In this document: piece after piece, positions 43,889 to 53,300 of the stretch
Layout of the letters: each line of letters opens with the position of its first letter
How positions within the stretch are numbered: the first letter of the stretch is position 1
From: Paracoccus aminovorans
Lineage (GTDB): Bacteria; Pseudomonadota; Alphaproteobacteria; Rhodobacterales; Rhodobacteraceae
NCBI RefSeq assembly: GCF_900005615.1
Contig: NZ_LN832559.1
Span: 93,501-157,500 of the forward strand
Direction of reading: 5' to 3'
Length of the DNA stretch: 64,000 bases
Position numbers and translations under genes: made by a program
The notes under the pieces: model-generated
The model's database searches: none
What the model was told of the DNA's origin: nothing
The model's input: only the letters and a program-made list of their open reading frames with translations

Positions 43889-44302
43889 TCAGCAACTTCC
43901 GTAATGGTTGCGCGAGAAACGGCAATATTCGCGGGCGACGCCCATCTGGATCATCTCGGCGGTGATATCGCGGCCATCGGGCAGGAAACACTGCCCGACA
44001 TAGCGACCATAGCGGTCGATATCGCGGACCTGGCAACGCAGGGTCTTGCCCGAAATAAGCCCGCGCAATGCAGCCGTGGCGTCCGATCCACCGGGACGGT
44101 TCCATTCCGGTGCATCCAGACCCCAGACGCGGATGCGCCGCGAATGGCCGCTGAGCGTGAATGTATCGCCATCGATGATCTTGCTGACCCGCGCCTCAAG
44201 AATGGCCGGGCGCGTCGCATCGGCGACCACCGGCGGCGCCAGTGAGACAAACCCGATCAGGGTGGCAATGGCGATGAACAGGAATTGGCGACGCGTACTC
44301 AT
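43889..44302 (-). CDS. Secreted thermonuclease-like nuclease (SNc), cargo
   Basis: A 137-residue staphylococcal-nuclease-type protein. A twin-arginine-like signal peptide (RRQFLFIAIATLIGFVSLA) is followed by the OB-fold nuclease: KIIDGDTF, RIRVWGLDAPEW (catalytic Arg and Glu), and RDIDRYGRYVGQC. Catalytic residues are mostly present. Start set at 44302, before the signal peptide; an ATG at 44338 would add 12 residues. It runs against the late operon, between tail terminator and tail tube, so it is likely a lysogenic conversion gene producing a periplasmic or exported nuclease. Confidence 0.82.
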   Translation of the reverse strand: MSTRRQFLFIAIATLIGFVSLAPPVVADATRPAILEARVSKIIDGDTFTLSGHSRRIRVWGLDAPEWNRPGGSDATAALRGLISGKTLRCQVRDIDRYGRYVGQCFLPDGRDITAEMIQMGVAREYCRFSRNHYGSC

Positions 44303-44377
44303 GGCCAGCCCATGCCCCGAGTTGAGGCCTGATGGCAAGTCCGTCGCCAGAAATCAGTTAATAGAGAGGAGTCCATC

Positions 44378-45322
44378 ATGGCACGCGCCCAAGGTGCGCG
44401 GTCGCAACTCGCGGCTGCGTTCGAGACTGTTTATGGCACCGCCCCGGCCAGCGGATTCACCCGCCTGCCCTTCGCCTCCTCGACACTGAGCGCCGAGCAG
44501 CCGCTGCTCTCGTCCGAGCTGCTGGGCTATGGTCGCGATCCGCTGGCTCCGGTCAAGGATGCGATCACCGCCGATGGCGATCTGACCGTGCCGATCGACG
44601 CCGAGGCGTTCGGCTTCTGGCTGAAGGCGGCGTTCGGGGCGCCGACCACCACCGGCGCTGCGCCGGGGCCGTACACGCATGAATTCCGCTCAGGCAACTG
44701 GACGCTGCCCAGCATGGCGGTTGAGGTCGCCATGCCGGAAATCCCGCGCTTTGCCATGTATTCGGGCGTCATGGTCAACCAGCTCAGCTGGACCATGCAG
44801 CGTTCCGGCCTGTTGACCGCCAGCGCCCAGCTTGTGGCGCAGGGCGAGACCGTCGTCAGCACCTCGCAGGCCGGCACGCTGGCTGATCTGGACCTGATCC
44901 GCTTCGGGCATTTCAACGGCGCCATCACGCGCAATGGCACAGCACTGGGCAATGTGATCTCGGCCCAGATCACCTATGCCAACAATCTCGACCGGATCGA
45001 GACCATTCGTGCCGACGGCATGATCGACGGTGCGGACCCGTCCATCGCCGCGCTGACCGGCCAGATCGAGCTGCGCTTTGCCGATATGGTGCTGATGAAC
45101 CAGGCCATCGCCGGCGGGCCGTGCGAATTGGAATTCGCATACACCCTGACCAGCGGCGAAAGCCTGACCTTCACCGCACATGCCGTCTATCTGCCGCGCC
45201 CCCGCGTCGAGATCAGCGGGCCGCAGGGCATTCAGGCCAGCTTCGACTGGCAGGCGGCGAAGGCCGCCAGCCCGGCGCGCATGGCAACCATCACCCTTGT
45301 CAACAACACCGAGGAATATTGA
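44378..45322 (+). CDS. Phage tail tube protein
   Basis: A 314-residue protein of mostly beta character, starting MARAQGARSQLAAAFETVYG, in the tail tube family of lambda-like and GTA-like phages. It makes up the hexameric rings of the tail. Two segments (IRFGHFNGAITRNGTAL and LYLPRPRVEI-like end) match the common two-domain layout. A GAGAGGAG site precedes 44378. It lies directly before the tail chaperone pair. Confidence 0.83.
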   Translation: MARAQGARSQLAAAFETVYGTAPASGFTRLPFASSTLSAEQPLLSSELLGYGRDPLAPVKDAITADGDLTVPIDAEAFGFWLKAAFGAPTTTGAAPGPYTHEFRSGNWTLPSMAVEVAMPEIPRFAMYSGVMVNQLSWTMQRSGLLTASAQLVAQGETVVSTSQAGTLADLDLIRFGHFNGAITRNGTALGNVISAQITYANNLDRIETIRADGMIDGADPSIAALTGQIELRFADMVLMNQAIAGGPCELEFAYTLTSGESLTFTAHAVYLPRPRVEISGPQGIQASFDWQAAKAASPARMATITLVNNTEEY

Positions 45323-45325
45323 ACC

Positions 45326-45763
45326 ATGATCCGACTGAACATGACCACCGAGCCGCGCTGGATCGATCTGCTGCCGGGGCTGATGATCCGGGTCGCCCCG
45401 ATCACCACATCCATCATGGCCGCCGCGCGCTCCGATGTCTCCCTCGATACCCTCGACGCGGATGCGCCGAAGGAAGTGCTGGCCGTGGCCATGGCGCAGG
45501 CCGTCGCCAGAATGGTGATTACCGAATGGTCGGGCGTCGGCGACGCCGAGGGCATCGACCTTCCGGTGACGCCCGAAGGCATCGACGCGCTCTTGAACAT
45601 CTGGCCGGTGTTCGAGGCCTTCCAGGAAAAGGTTCTGGGCCCCTATCTGGTGCTGGATGCGGAAAAAAACGGCTCCGCGCCCTCGCCGAATGGCATTTCG
45701 GCGGGGGCGAGCGATATTGCGCAGCCTGCCCCGGACACTGCCCCGACTGCCCTGCCCGGCTGA
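45326..45763 (+). CDS. Tail assembly chaperone, gpG-like
   Basis: A 145-residue acidic protein (MIRLNMTTEPRWIDLLPGLM) between tail tube and tape measure, the place of lambda gpG. It would coat the tape measure protein during tail assembly. The codon stretch GAA-AAA-AAC near residue 114 holds a slippery heptamer; a -1 shift there continues into a longer product ending at 45996. Confidence 0.78.
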   Translation: MIRLNMTTEPRWIDLLPGLMIRVAPITTSIMAAARSDVSLDTLDADAPKEVLAVAMAQAVARMVITEWSGVGDAEGIDLPVTPEGIDALLNIWPVFEAFQEKVLGPYLVLDAEKNGSAPSPNGISAGASDIAQPAPDTAPTALPG

Positions 45764-45996
45764 ACAGTCCCGAAACGCAAGAGGGCTGGCAGGTCTGGGA
45801 TCTGGCCGGGAGGCTGAGCGGGCAGGTCCGGGCGATCCCCGGCGCGGTGCTGGGCTGGGACATGGGCACGGCGCTGGAAATGGGCCGCGCCCTTGGCATT
45901 GCACCGCTGGCGGTCGTGGAACTGCTGCCGGTGATCGAGGCGGAAATGATCCGCCAGACCAACCAGAAGATCGAGGAAGGCCGCCAGGATGGCTGA
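45326..45996 (+). CDS. Frameshifted tail chaperone, gpGT-like
   Basis: Through a -1 slip at 45664-45670 the gpG-like protein would continue in the other frame for about 109 residues. That frame encodes a Cys pair region (YCAACPGHCPDC) and a conserved-looking end with EGWQVWDLAGRLSGQVRA. There is no good start codon or ribosome site for this frame, so frameshifting is the simplest way to express it, as in lambda and many siphophages. The stop at 45996 overlaps the tape measure start (45989). The alternative is a separate small gene with a non-ATG start. Confidence 0.7.
45664..45670 (+). promoter_or_regulatory. -1 ribosomal frameshift site A AAA AAC
   Basis: Seven As and a C (45663-45670), with the zero frame read GAA AAA AAC, give the canonical heptamer A-AAA-AAC. 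It lies 93 bases before the zero-frame stop. GC-rich sequence downstream could form a stimulatory stem. Confidence 0.75.
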
Positions 45997-48388
45997 GAAA
46001 AAAGTATCCGTCCGGCTGGTGGCCGAGAACGGCCGGCAGGTCCGGGCGGAACTGGAGGGCGTCGGCAATGCTGGCGCCGCCAGCTTCCAGAAGCTGTCGA
46101 AGGAGGTGGACACGGCCGGCGTCATGTTGCGCCGCCTCGCCGGTATCGCGGCTGGCGCGCTCAGCATCCGCCAGGTCGCGCAATATGCCGATACCTGGAC
46201 CGATCTGCGCTCGCGGGTCGATCTGGCGACCGGGTCGCAGGAGAAGGGCGCCGCCGTCATGGACCGGCTCGCGCAGATGGCGCGGCGCACATATTCGGGA
46301 ATCGAGCAGACGACCGAAAGCTGGCTCTCGAACGCCACCGCCCTACGCGAACTCGGACTTTCCACCGCCGAGAGCCTCGATTTCACCGAGGCGCTGAACA
46401 ACGCCATGGTGGTCTCGGGCGCAAAGGCCGAGCGCGCGGCCTCGGTCCAGAACGCGCTCTCGAAGGCGATGGCGCTGGGCAGCCTGTCTGGCGATAACCT
46501 GAACACGGTAATCCAGACCGGCGGCCGGGTGGCCGAACTGCTGGCTGCGGAACTCGGCACCACAGTTTCCGGCCTGCGGGTGATGGGAACGCAGGGCGCG
46601 ATCACCGGCGAGGTGATCCGCACCGCGCTGGTCGGCAATCTGGAGCTGCTGCGCGAGGAAGCGGACTCCATGCCGGCCACCATCGGTGACGCGTTCACGC
46701 TGATCGGCAATGCGGCGCTGCAACTGGTTGGCAGCTGGGATCAGCTTCTGGGTGCCTCCTCCACCGTCGCCTCTGTGCTGATCCTTGTCGCGGACAATAT
46801 CGAACGCCTCGCCTCGGTCGCAATTGCCTTCGCCGGCTTCATGGCCGGGCGCTGGGTGGCGGCTTTTGTCGCCGCCCGTGTCGCGAGTTTCTCGCTGTCG
46901 ACGGCGCTGACCGTGCTGCGGGGGGCGCTGATCCGCACCGGCATCGGCGCGCTGATCGTGGCGGCGGGCGAGCTGATCTACCAGTTTTCCTCGCTGGTCA
47001 AATCAGTCGGCGGCATCGGCACGGCGTTCAAGCTGCTAGGCGATGTCGCAAAGGAGGTCGGCCAGCGCATCGTCCTGGCCTTCCAGGCATCGTTCGCGCT
47101 GCTCAATGCGGCCTGGGATGGCTATCGCGCCTATGTGTTCACGGTGCTCGACCTGATCGTGACCGGGGGCGTCACCGCCGTGGACCGATATGTTGCGGTC
47201 TGGCACGGCGGGTTTGAGGCGATCAAGGCGATCTGGGCATTGCTGCCGGATGCCATTGGCGATCTGGCGTTCAAGGCGGCGAACGGGTTGATCGCCGGGG
47301 TCGAGGCGATGCTGAACGGCGTCGTCACCCGGATCAACAGTTTCATCTCCGGCATCAACGCCGCCCTCGCCATGCTGCCGGAATGGGCTGTCGGCGAAGG
47401 CGGGGCGCAGATCGGCCTTCTGGACCCGTTCAGCATCGGGCGCATCGACAACCCGTTCGAGGGATCGGCATCTGATGCAGGTTCCGCCGCCGCCGAGGCG
47501 TTCAGCGCAGCCTGGGACAGGACATATATCGAACCGCCGGATCTGTTCGGCGATCTTGCCGATCAGGCCGCCGCGGCTGCCTCCGCCCATCTCGACGCTG
47601 CACAGGCGCTGGGCGCGGCGGCAGTTGCGCCGCAGGAAAGCTGGCAGGCGCTGAAGGATGCAGTCACCGCCTCGGGCGAGGATGGCGCGAGCGCTCTGGA
47701 CGATGCCGCTGGCGCGGCCGAGCGGGTTGCCGGTGCCATGGATCGCGCCGGTGGCGCTGCGGGCCGGGTCGGTGCGGCTGGCAAGAAAGCCGGCGAAGAC
47801 ACTACAAACGGCGCGGAACAGGCGAAACAGGGCTGGGATGCGGTTATCGCCCCGCTCTCCGACTATGCCCAGAAGGCCCGCGACATCAGCGGTGATATCG
47901 GCAACGCGCTGGTCGGAGCGTTCCAGAGCGCCGAGAATGCGGTCGGCGAGTTCGTGAAGACCGGCAAGCTGAACTTCCACGACCTCGTGACCTCGATGCT
48001 GGCCGACATGGCGAAGCTGGGCGCGCGCCGGTTCCTGCTCGGGCCGCTGGCCGGGATTCTGTCGGGCTTCATGCCGGGGCTGAATGTGCCGATCCTCCAT
48101 GCCGGCGGCATGGTCGGCGGTGCAGCGCCGTCTCGCATGGTCTCGGCCATGGCCTTCGCCAATGCGCCCCGGATGCATTCCGGCGGCTGGGCCGGGCTGC
48201 GCTCGGACGAGGTGCCGGCGATCCTGCAGAAGGGCGAGCGGGTGCTCTCGCGCCGCGAAGCGGCGGGTTACGGGGGCGGCGTCACCATCAACATCAACGC
48301 CCGCGATGCCGAAAGCTTCCGGCAGTCGCGAGCACAGATTTCGGCCGATATCGCGCGGGCCGTCGCCATGGGAAGGAGAGGGATGTAA
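45989..48388 (+). CDS. Phage tail tape measure protein (element B)
   Basis: A complete 799-residue tape measure protein, short for the family and thus fitting a short siphophage tail or GTA-sized tail. The N-terminal tape measure domain (about 50-250) is followed by hydrophobic helices (about 265-345), an Ala-rich helical region (about 480-640) and a C-terminal segment (ILQKGERVLSRREAAGYG). The start overlaps the frameshifted chaperone. The 3' 1708 bases are collinear with the left edge of the window with no indels. The distal tail gene follows with a one-base overlap (TAATG). Confidence 0.9.
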   Translation: MAEKKVSVRLVAENGRQVRAELEGVGNAGAASFQKLSKEVDTAGVMLRRLAGIAAGALSIRQVAQYADTWTDLRSRVDLATGSQEKGAAVMDRLAQMARRTYSGIEQTTESWLSNATALRELGLSTAESLDFTEALNNAMVVSGAKAERAASVQNALSKAMALGSLSGDNLNTVIQTGGRVAELLAAELGTTVSGLRVMGTQGAITGEVIRTALVGNLELLREEADSMPATIGDAFTLIGNAALQLVGSWDQLLGASSTVASVLILVADNIERLASVAIAFAGFMAGRWVAAFVAARVASFSLSTALTVLRGALIRTGIGALIVAAGELIYQFSSLVKSVGGIGTAFKLLGDVAKEVGQRIVLAFQASFALLNAAWDGYRAYVFTVLDLIVTGGVTAVDRYVAVWHGGFEAIKAIWALLPDAIGDLAFKAANGLIAGVEAMLNGVVTRINSFISGINAALAMLPEWAVGEGGAQIGLLDPFSIGRIDNPFEGSASDAGSAAAEAFSAAWDRTYIEPPDLFGDLADQAAAAASAHLDAAQALGAAAVAPQESWQALKDAVTASGEDGASALDDAAGAAERVAGAMDRAGGAAGRVGAAGKKAGEDTTNGAEQAKQGWDAVIAPLSDYAQKARDISGDIGNALVGAFQSAENAVGEFVKTGKLNFHDLVTSMLADMAKLGARRFLLGPLAGILSGFMPGLNVPILHAGGMVGGAAPSRMVSAMAFANAPRMHSGGWAGLRSDEVPAILQKGERVLSRREAAGYGGGVTININARDAESFRQSRAQISADIARAVAMGRRGM

Positions 48389-49014
48389 TGACTTTTCACG
48401 ATATCCGGTTCCCGGACAATATCAGCCGCGGCGCGCGCGGCGGCCCGGAACGGCGCACGCAGATCGTGGAACTGGCCTCCGGCGACGAGGAACGCAACGC
48501 CAGCTGGGCCAACTCGCGCCGCCGCTATGACGTCTCCTATGGCATCCGCCGCGCCGACGATCTCGACGCCGTGGTGCAATTCTTCGAGGCCCGCAACGGG
48601 CGTCTGCACGGCTTCCGCTTCAAGGATTGGGGCGATCATAAATCCTGCAAGCCATCGGCGGTGGTGACGCACCAGGACCAGTTGCTCGGGACCGGCAACG
48701 GAACCGCAACGGCGTTCCAGCTTGTGAAGCGGTATGCCTCCGGGGCGCAGTCCTGGACCCGCTCGATCACCAGGCCGGTCGCAGGCAGCGTCAGGCTGGC
48801 GCTGGGCGGCGTCGAGCAGCTTTCCGGCTGGTCGGTCGATACGACGACCGGTGTCGTTACATTCGGAACCGCACCCGCCGCTGGCGTCACCGTCCGCGCG
48901 GGGTTCGAATTCGACGTGCCCGTCCGCTTCGACAGTGACACGCTCGACGTCACCCTCGATATCGAGCGGCTCGGCTCGATCACCTCCATCCCGCTCGTGG
49001 AAATCCGCCGATGA
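48388..49014 (+). CDS. DUF2460 (TIGR02217) distal tail protein, GTA g12-like (element B)
   Basis: Two hundred and eight residues, same length as the element A protein (2065-2691) and almost identical in the first 85 and last 45 residues. The middle (about 90-165) is less alike. It starts in the tape measure stop codon (TAATG), which shows the original gene order without the moron present in element A. Its end overlaps the hub gene by four bases. Confidence 0.88.
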   Translation: MTFHDIRFPDNISRGARGGPERRTQIVELASGDEERNASWANSRRRYDVSYGIRRADDLDAVVQFFEARNGRLHGFRFKDWGDHKSCKPSAVVTHQDQLLGTGNGTATAFQLVKRYASGAQSWTRSITRPVAGSVRLALGGVEQLSGWSVDTTTGVVTFGTAPAAGVTVRAGFEFDVPVRFDSDTLDVTLDIERLGSITSIPLVEIRR

Positions 49015-49895
49015 AATCGCTGTCCCCTGCCCTGCAGGCGCATCTGGACGATGGCACCACCACGCTGGCCTGGTGCTGGAAGATCACCCGCGCCGATGGC
49101 CAGAGCTTCGGTTTTACCGATCATGATTGCCCGCTTGCCTTCGGCGGCACGGACTATGAGCCGGAAAGCGGGCTTTCGGCATCCGAGATCCGGGCCGGCT
49201 CGGATCTGTCGGTGGATTCCCAGGATGCGCAGGGAGCGCTGACCTCGGGCCGGATCACCGAGACCGATATTCTGGACGGGCGCTGGGACAACGCACTGGT
49301 CGAGGTCTGGCGGGTGAACTGGAACGCCCTCGGCCAGCGGGTACTGATCCGGCGCGGCGCCATCGGCGAGTTGCGGCGCGGGCGCATGTCCTTCGTCGCC
49401 GAGGTGCGCAGCATGGCGCATGTGCTGGGTCAGACGGTCGGCCGGGTCTATCAGGGCACCTGCGATGCGGCACTGGGCGACAGCCGCTGCGGGGTGAACA
49501 TTGCCGCCGCCGCTTATCGCGGCACCGGCGCGGTGGTCGATCCGATCCGCGACGGCGCCTTCACCGCCTCCGGCCTCGGTGGCTTCGCCAGCGGCTGGTT
49601 CAGCTTCGGTCATCTGGAATGGACGAGCGGCCCGAACAGCGGTCGGCTGGCCGAAGTGATGCTGCACGAGATCGCCTCCGGCGTGGTCACCATCACCCTG
49701 CTGGAAGCGCCTGTGCGCGCGGTCGCGGGCGGCAATGCCTTCACCATCCGCGCCGGCTGCGACAAGCGCAGCGCGACCTGCGCGGCCAAGTTCAGCAACA
49801 TCGCCAACTTCCGCGGCTTCCCGCATATCCCCGGCCAGGACGCGGTTGTCCGCTACGCCACGGCGGATGGCGGGCACGAGGGGGCGGTGCTGTGA
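49011..49895 (+). CDS. DUF2163 (TIGR02218) tail hub protein, GTA g13-like (element B)
   Basis: A 294-residue hub protein. The four Cys residues (GTCDAALGDSRC, AGCDKRSATC) are kept relative to the element A protein, which supports a structural metal or Fe-S site. The first 170 residues are almost the same in both elements, and the segment around residues 160-195 varies. Overlaps the peptidase gene. Confidence 0.87.
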   Translation: MKSLSPALQAHLDDGTTTLAWCWKITRADGQSFGFTDHDCPLAFGGTDYEPESGLSASEIRAGSDLSVDSQDAQGALTSGRITETDILDGRWDNALVEVWRVNWNALGQRVLIRRGAIGELRRGRMSFVAEVRSMAHVLGQTVGRVYQGTCDAALGDSRCGVNIAAAAYRGTGAVVDPIRDGAFTASGLGGFASGWFSFGHLEWTSGPNSGRLAEVMLHEIASGVVTITLLEAPVRAVAGGNAFTIRAGCDKRSATCAAKFSNIANFRGFPHIPGQDAVVRYATADGGHEGAVL

Positions 49896-50395
49896 GAGGC
49901 GCGGCAGTTGTTGCACCGTATGCAGCATCTGATGCCCGGCCCGCCGATGCCCGATCCGTGATCGCCGCCGCGCGCGGCTGGCTCGGCACGCCCTATCACG
50001 ATCAGGCCAGCGTCAAGGGCGTCGGCTGCGACTGCCTCGGGCTGGCGCGCGGCATCTGGCGCGAAGTGGTCGGAAGCGAGACGCTGCCGGTGCCGCCCTA
50101 CAGCCGCGACTGGGGCGAGATCGGCAGCCGCGAGGTGCTGGCCGAGAATGCCGGCCGGGTGATGATCCGCATCGACCCGGCCGAGGCCGGGCCGGGCGCG
50201 GTGGTGCTGTTCCGCATGCGCGCGGGCGCCATCGTCAAGCATGTCGGCATCCTGACCGGCGAGGGCACATTCGTCCATTCCTATGAGCGGCTCGGGGTGA
50301 TCGAAGAACCGCTCACCATCGCATGGCGGCGGCGCATTGCCTTCGCCTTCCTGTTCCCGCGCCCGGCGCCCGGCCTGCACAAGAAGAAGACCTGA
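49892..50395 (+). CDS. NlpC/P60 tail-tip peptidase, GTA g14-like (element B)
   Basis: A 167-residue cysteine peptidase with GCDCLGLARGIW and KHVGILTGEG as in element A. The start is GTG 49892, overlapping the hub stop; element A has ATG at the matching place. It would act at the tail tip on the host cell wall. Confidence 0.86.
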   Translation: MRGAAVVAPYAASDARPADARSVIAAARGWLGTPYHDQASVKGVGCDCLGLARGIWREVVGSETLPVPPYSRDWGEIGSREVLAENAGRVMIRIDPAEAGPGAVVLFRMRAGAIVKHVGILTGEGTFVHSYERLGVIEEPLTIAWRRRIAFAFLFPRPAPGLHKKKT

Positions 50396-50398
50396 CTC

Positions 50399-53300
50399 AT
50401 GGCAACCATCCTTCTCGGCGCGGTCGGCACCGCCATCGGCGGCGGCTTCGGCGGCACGATCCTCGGCCTCTCCGGCGCTGCGATCGGCGGCATGATCGGC
50501 TCCGGCATCGGCTCGATGGTCGACAGCTGGATCGTCTCGTCCCTGACGCCCGGCCAGCGCATCGAGGGCCAGCGCATGGACAGCCTGCGCATAACCTCGG
50601 CGACCGAAGGGGTGGTGATCCCGCGCCTCTATGGCCGCATGCGCATCGGCGGCAATATCATCTGGGCGACCGACTTCCGCGAGGAAACCAATGTTCACCG
50701 CCAGGGGGGCGGCAAAGGCGGCGGGCAGAAGGTCACCACGACCGAGTACCTCTACTATGCCAGTTTCGCGGTCGCGCTCTGCGAAGGCACGATCACCGGC
50801 ATTGGCCGCATCTGGGCTGATGGCGAGATCGTGGACCTCAGTGAGGCGACGTGGCGCTGGTATCCGGGCAGCGAGGCACAGGCCCCAGACCCCTTCATCG
50901 CGGCGAAGATGGGGGTGGGGAACACGCCTGCCTATCGCGGCACCGCCTATGTGGTGTTCGAGGAACTGCCGCTGGCGCGCTTCGGCAACCGCCTGCCGCA
51001 ACTGTCCTTCGAGGTGTTCCGGCCTCTGGACGATGCCGACACCGCCGAGGGGCTGGTGCCCGCGGTCACCATTATCCCGGCGTCGGGAGAATGGTCCTAC
51101 GCAACCCAGATCGTGCGCAAGGCCGGGGACGGCGACAGCGCGGCCGAGAATGTCAACGCCATGGCCGGAACCGCCGACATGGTGGTTTCGCTGGACCGGC
51201 TGGAAGCCATGGTGCCAAAGGTCGAAAGCGCCTCGCTGGTGGTGTCCTGGTTCGGCGACGATCTGCGCGCCGGAAGCTGCACGATCCGCCCGAAGGTCGA
51301 AATGGCGCAGAAGAACACCACGCCTGCCTGGAGCGTCAACGGCGTGAGCCGCGGCGATGCGCTGGTGGTCAGTCAGGACGATCAGGGGCGGCCGATCTAT
51401 GGTGGCACGCCAGCGGATTTCTCGGTGCTGCAGGCCATGCGCGAGATGAGGGCGCGCGGGCTCAAGGTGACCTTTTATCCGTTCCTGATGATGGATGTCC
51501 CGGCCGGCAACACCCTGCCGGATCCCTGGTCCGACTATGCCGCGGCCATCGGCCAGTCGGTGCTGCCGTGGCGCGGCAGGATCACCTGCTCACCTGCGGC
51601 CGGTTTCGCCGGGACCGTGGACAAGACCGCCGCCGCCGCGGTGCAGGTCGATGCCTTCTTCGGCAATGCCCAGCCCTCGGATTTCGCAGTCAGCGGCGAC
51701 AGCGTGACCTGGACCGACGGGCCGGATTGGGGCTTCCGGCGCATGATCCTGCATTACGCCCATCTCTGCGCGGCGGCGGGCGGGGTTGATGCCTTCCTGA
51801 TCGGATCCGAAATGCGCGGGCTGACCTCGATCCGATCCGGGGCATCGACCTATCCGGCGGTTGCCGCGTTGCAATCGCTGGCCGCTGCCGTCCGCTCGAT
51901 CCTCGGGCCGGGCACTAAGATCAGCTATGCCGCCGATTGGTCGGAGTATTTCGGGCACCACCCGGGCGATGGCTCGGGCGACGTGTTCTTCCACCTCGAC
52001 CCGCTCTGGGCGGATGCCAATGTCGATTTCATCGGTATCGACAATTACATGCCGCTTTCCGACTGGCGCGATGGCTGGGAGCATCTCGATGCGCTGGCAT
52101 GGCCGTCAATCTACGACCGCGCCTATCTGCAATCGAACATTGCCGGCGGCGAGGGCTTCGACTGGTACTATGCCAGCGAGGGCGACCGGATCGCGCAGAA
52201 CCGCACACCGATCGAGGACAGCATCACACCGGGCGCCGGCGGCAAGGTCATCACCGCGATGCCTGTTGCAGCACCCGGCATCAGCCAAAGTCCCGGCACC
52301 AGTTTCACCACCACGGTGCCATATCGGAGTGTCAGCATCACCCTATCCTGCCGGGTCCAGTTCCCGGCCCTGATCGCGGACGGCATTGTTTTCGAGATCG
52401 GCAACCTGAGCAGCGGCATGTTCTTCGGCCTGGCTGGCGGGCAGTTGATCCTGCACGAGATTTTCTCGGCCATCGGACAGACCAGGACGGCCTCGACCCC
52501 TGCCGCCTCGCTCGCTGGCAGGACCGCCGATCTGGTCGCATGGTTCGACATGGCAAGCGGCGAGATCGGCTTTGCTGTCGACGGGAATGTCGCGGCCACG
52601 GCAAGCTTCGGCGGGTCCGTATCCGGCACATGGGCCGCCAACAACGGCGCAGGATATGGCCTTGCCAACGGCCCGGTGTCGGGGTCCAGCACCGTCACGA
52701 CAGCACTCCCCTGGCCGGGAGCGCTGGTCAGCAATCTCAGCATATGGTCGGGCGCGATCCCGAGTTTCGCGACCTTGCCCGCGGTGGCACCCGAGCCGTG
52801 GATCTTCCGCTACAAGGACATCCGCGGCTGGTGGTCAAACCCGCATCGCAACCGCCCAGGCGGGATCCCCGCAGCGTCCCTGACCGCATGGCTGCCGCAG
52901 TCGAAGCCGATCCGGTTTACCGAACTCGGTTGCCCGGCCGTGGATCGCGGCCCCAACCAGCCGAACGTGTTTCATGACCCGAAATCCTCGGAATCCTTCG
53001 TGCCCTGGTTCTCACGCGGCTGGCGCGACGATGCCGTCCAGCGAGCCTATCTGGAAGCGACCTACCTGTTCTGGGGTGACGCCGAAAACAACCCGGTCTC
53101 CACCGAATATGCCGGCCGCATGGTCGAGGTGGCGGAATGCGCGGCATGGACCTGGGATGCCCGGCCTTATCCGTTCTTCCCTCAACTCGGGGACATATGG
53201 GCGGATGGCGACAACTGGCGGCTGGGGCACTGGCTGACCGGGCGGCTGGGCGCGGTGTCGCTGGCGGCGCTGGTGCGCCACCTCTGCCTGCGCGCCGGCA

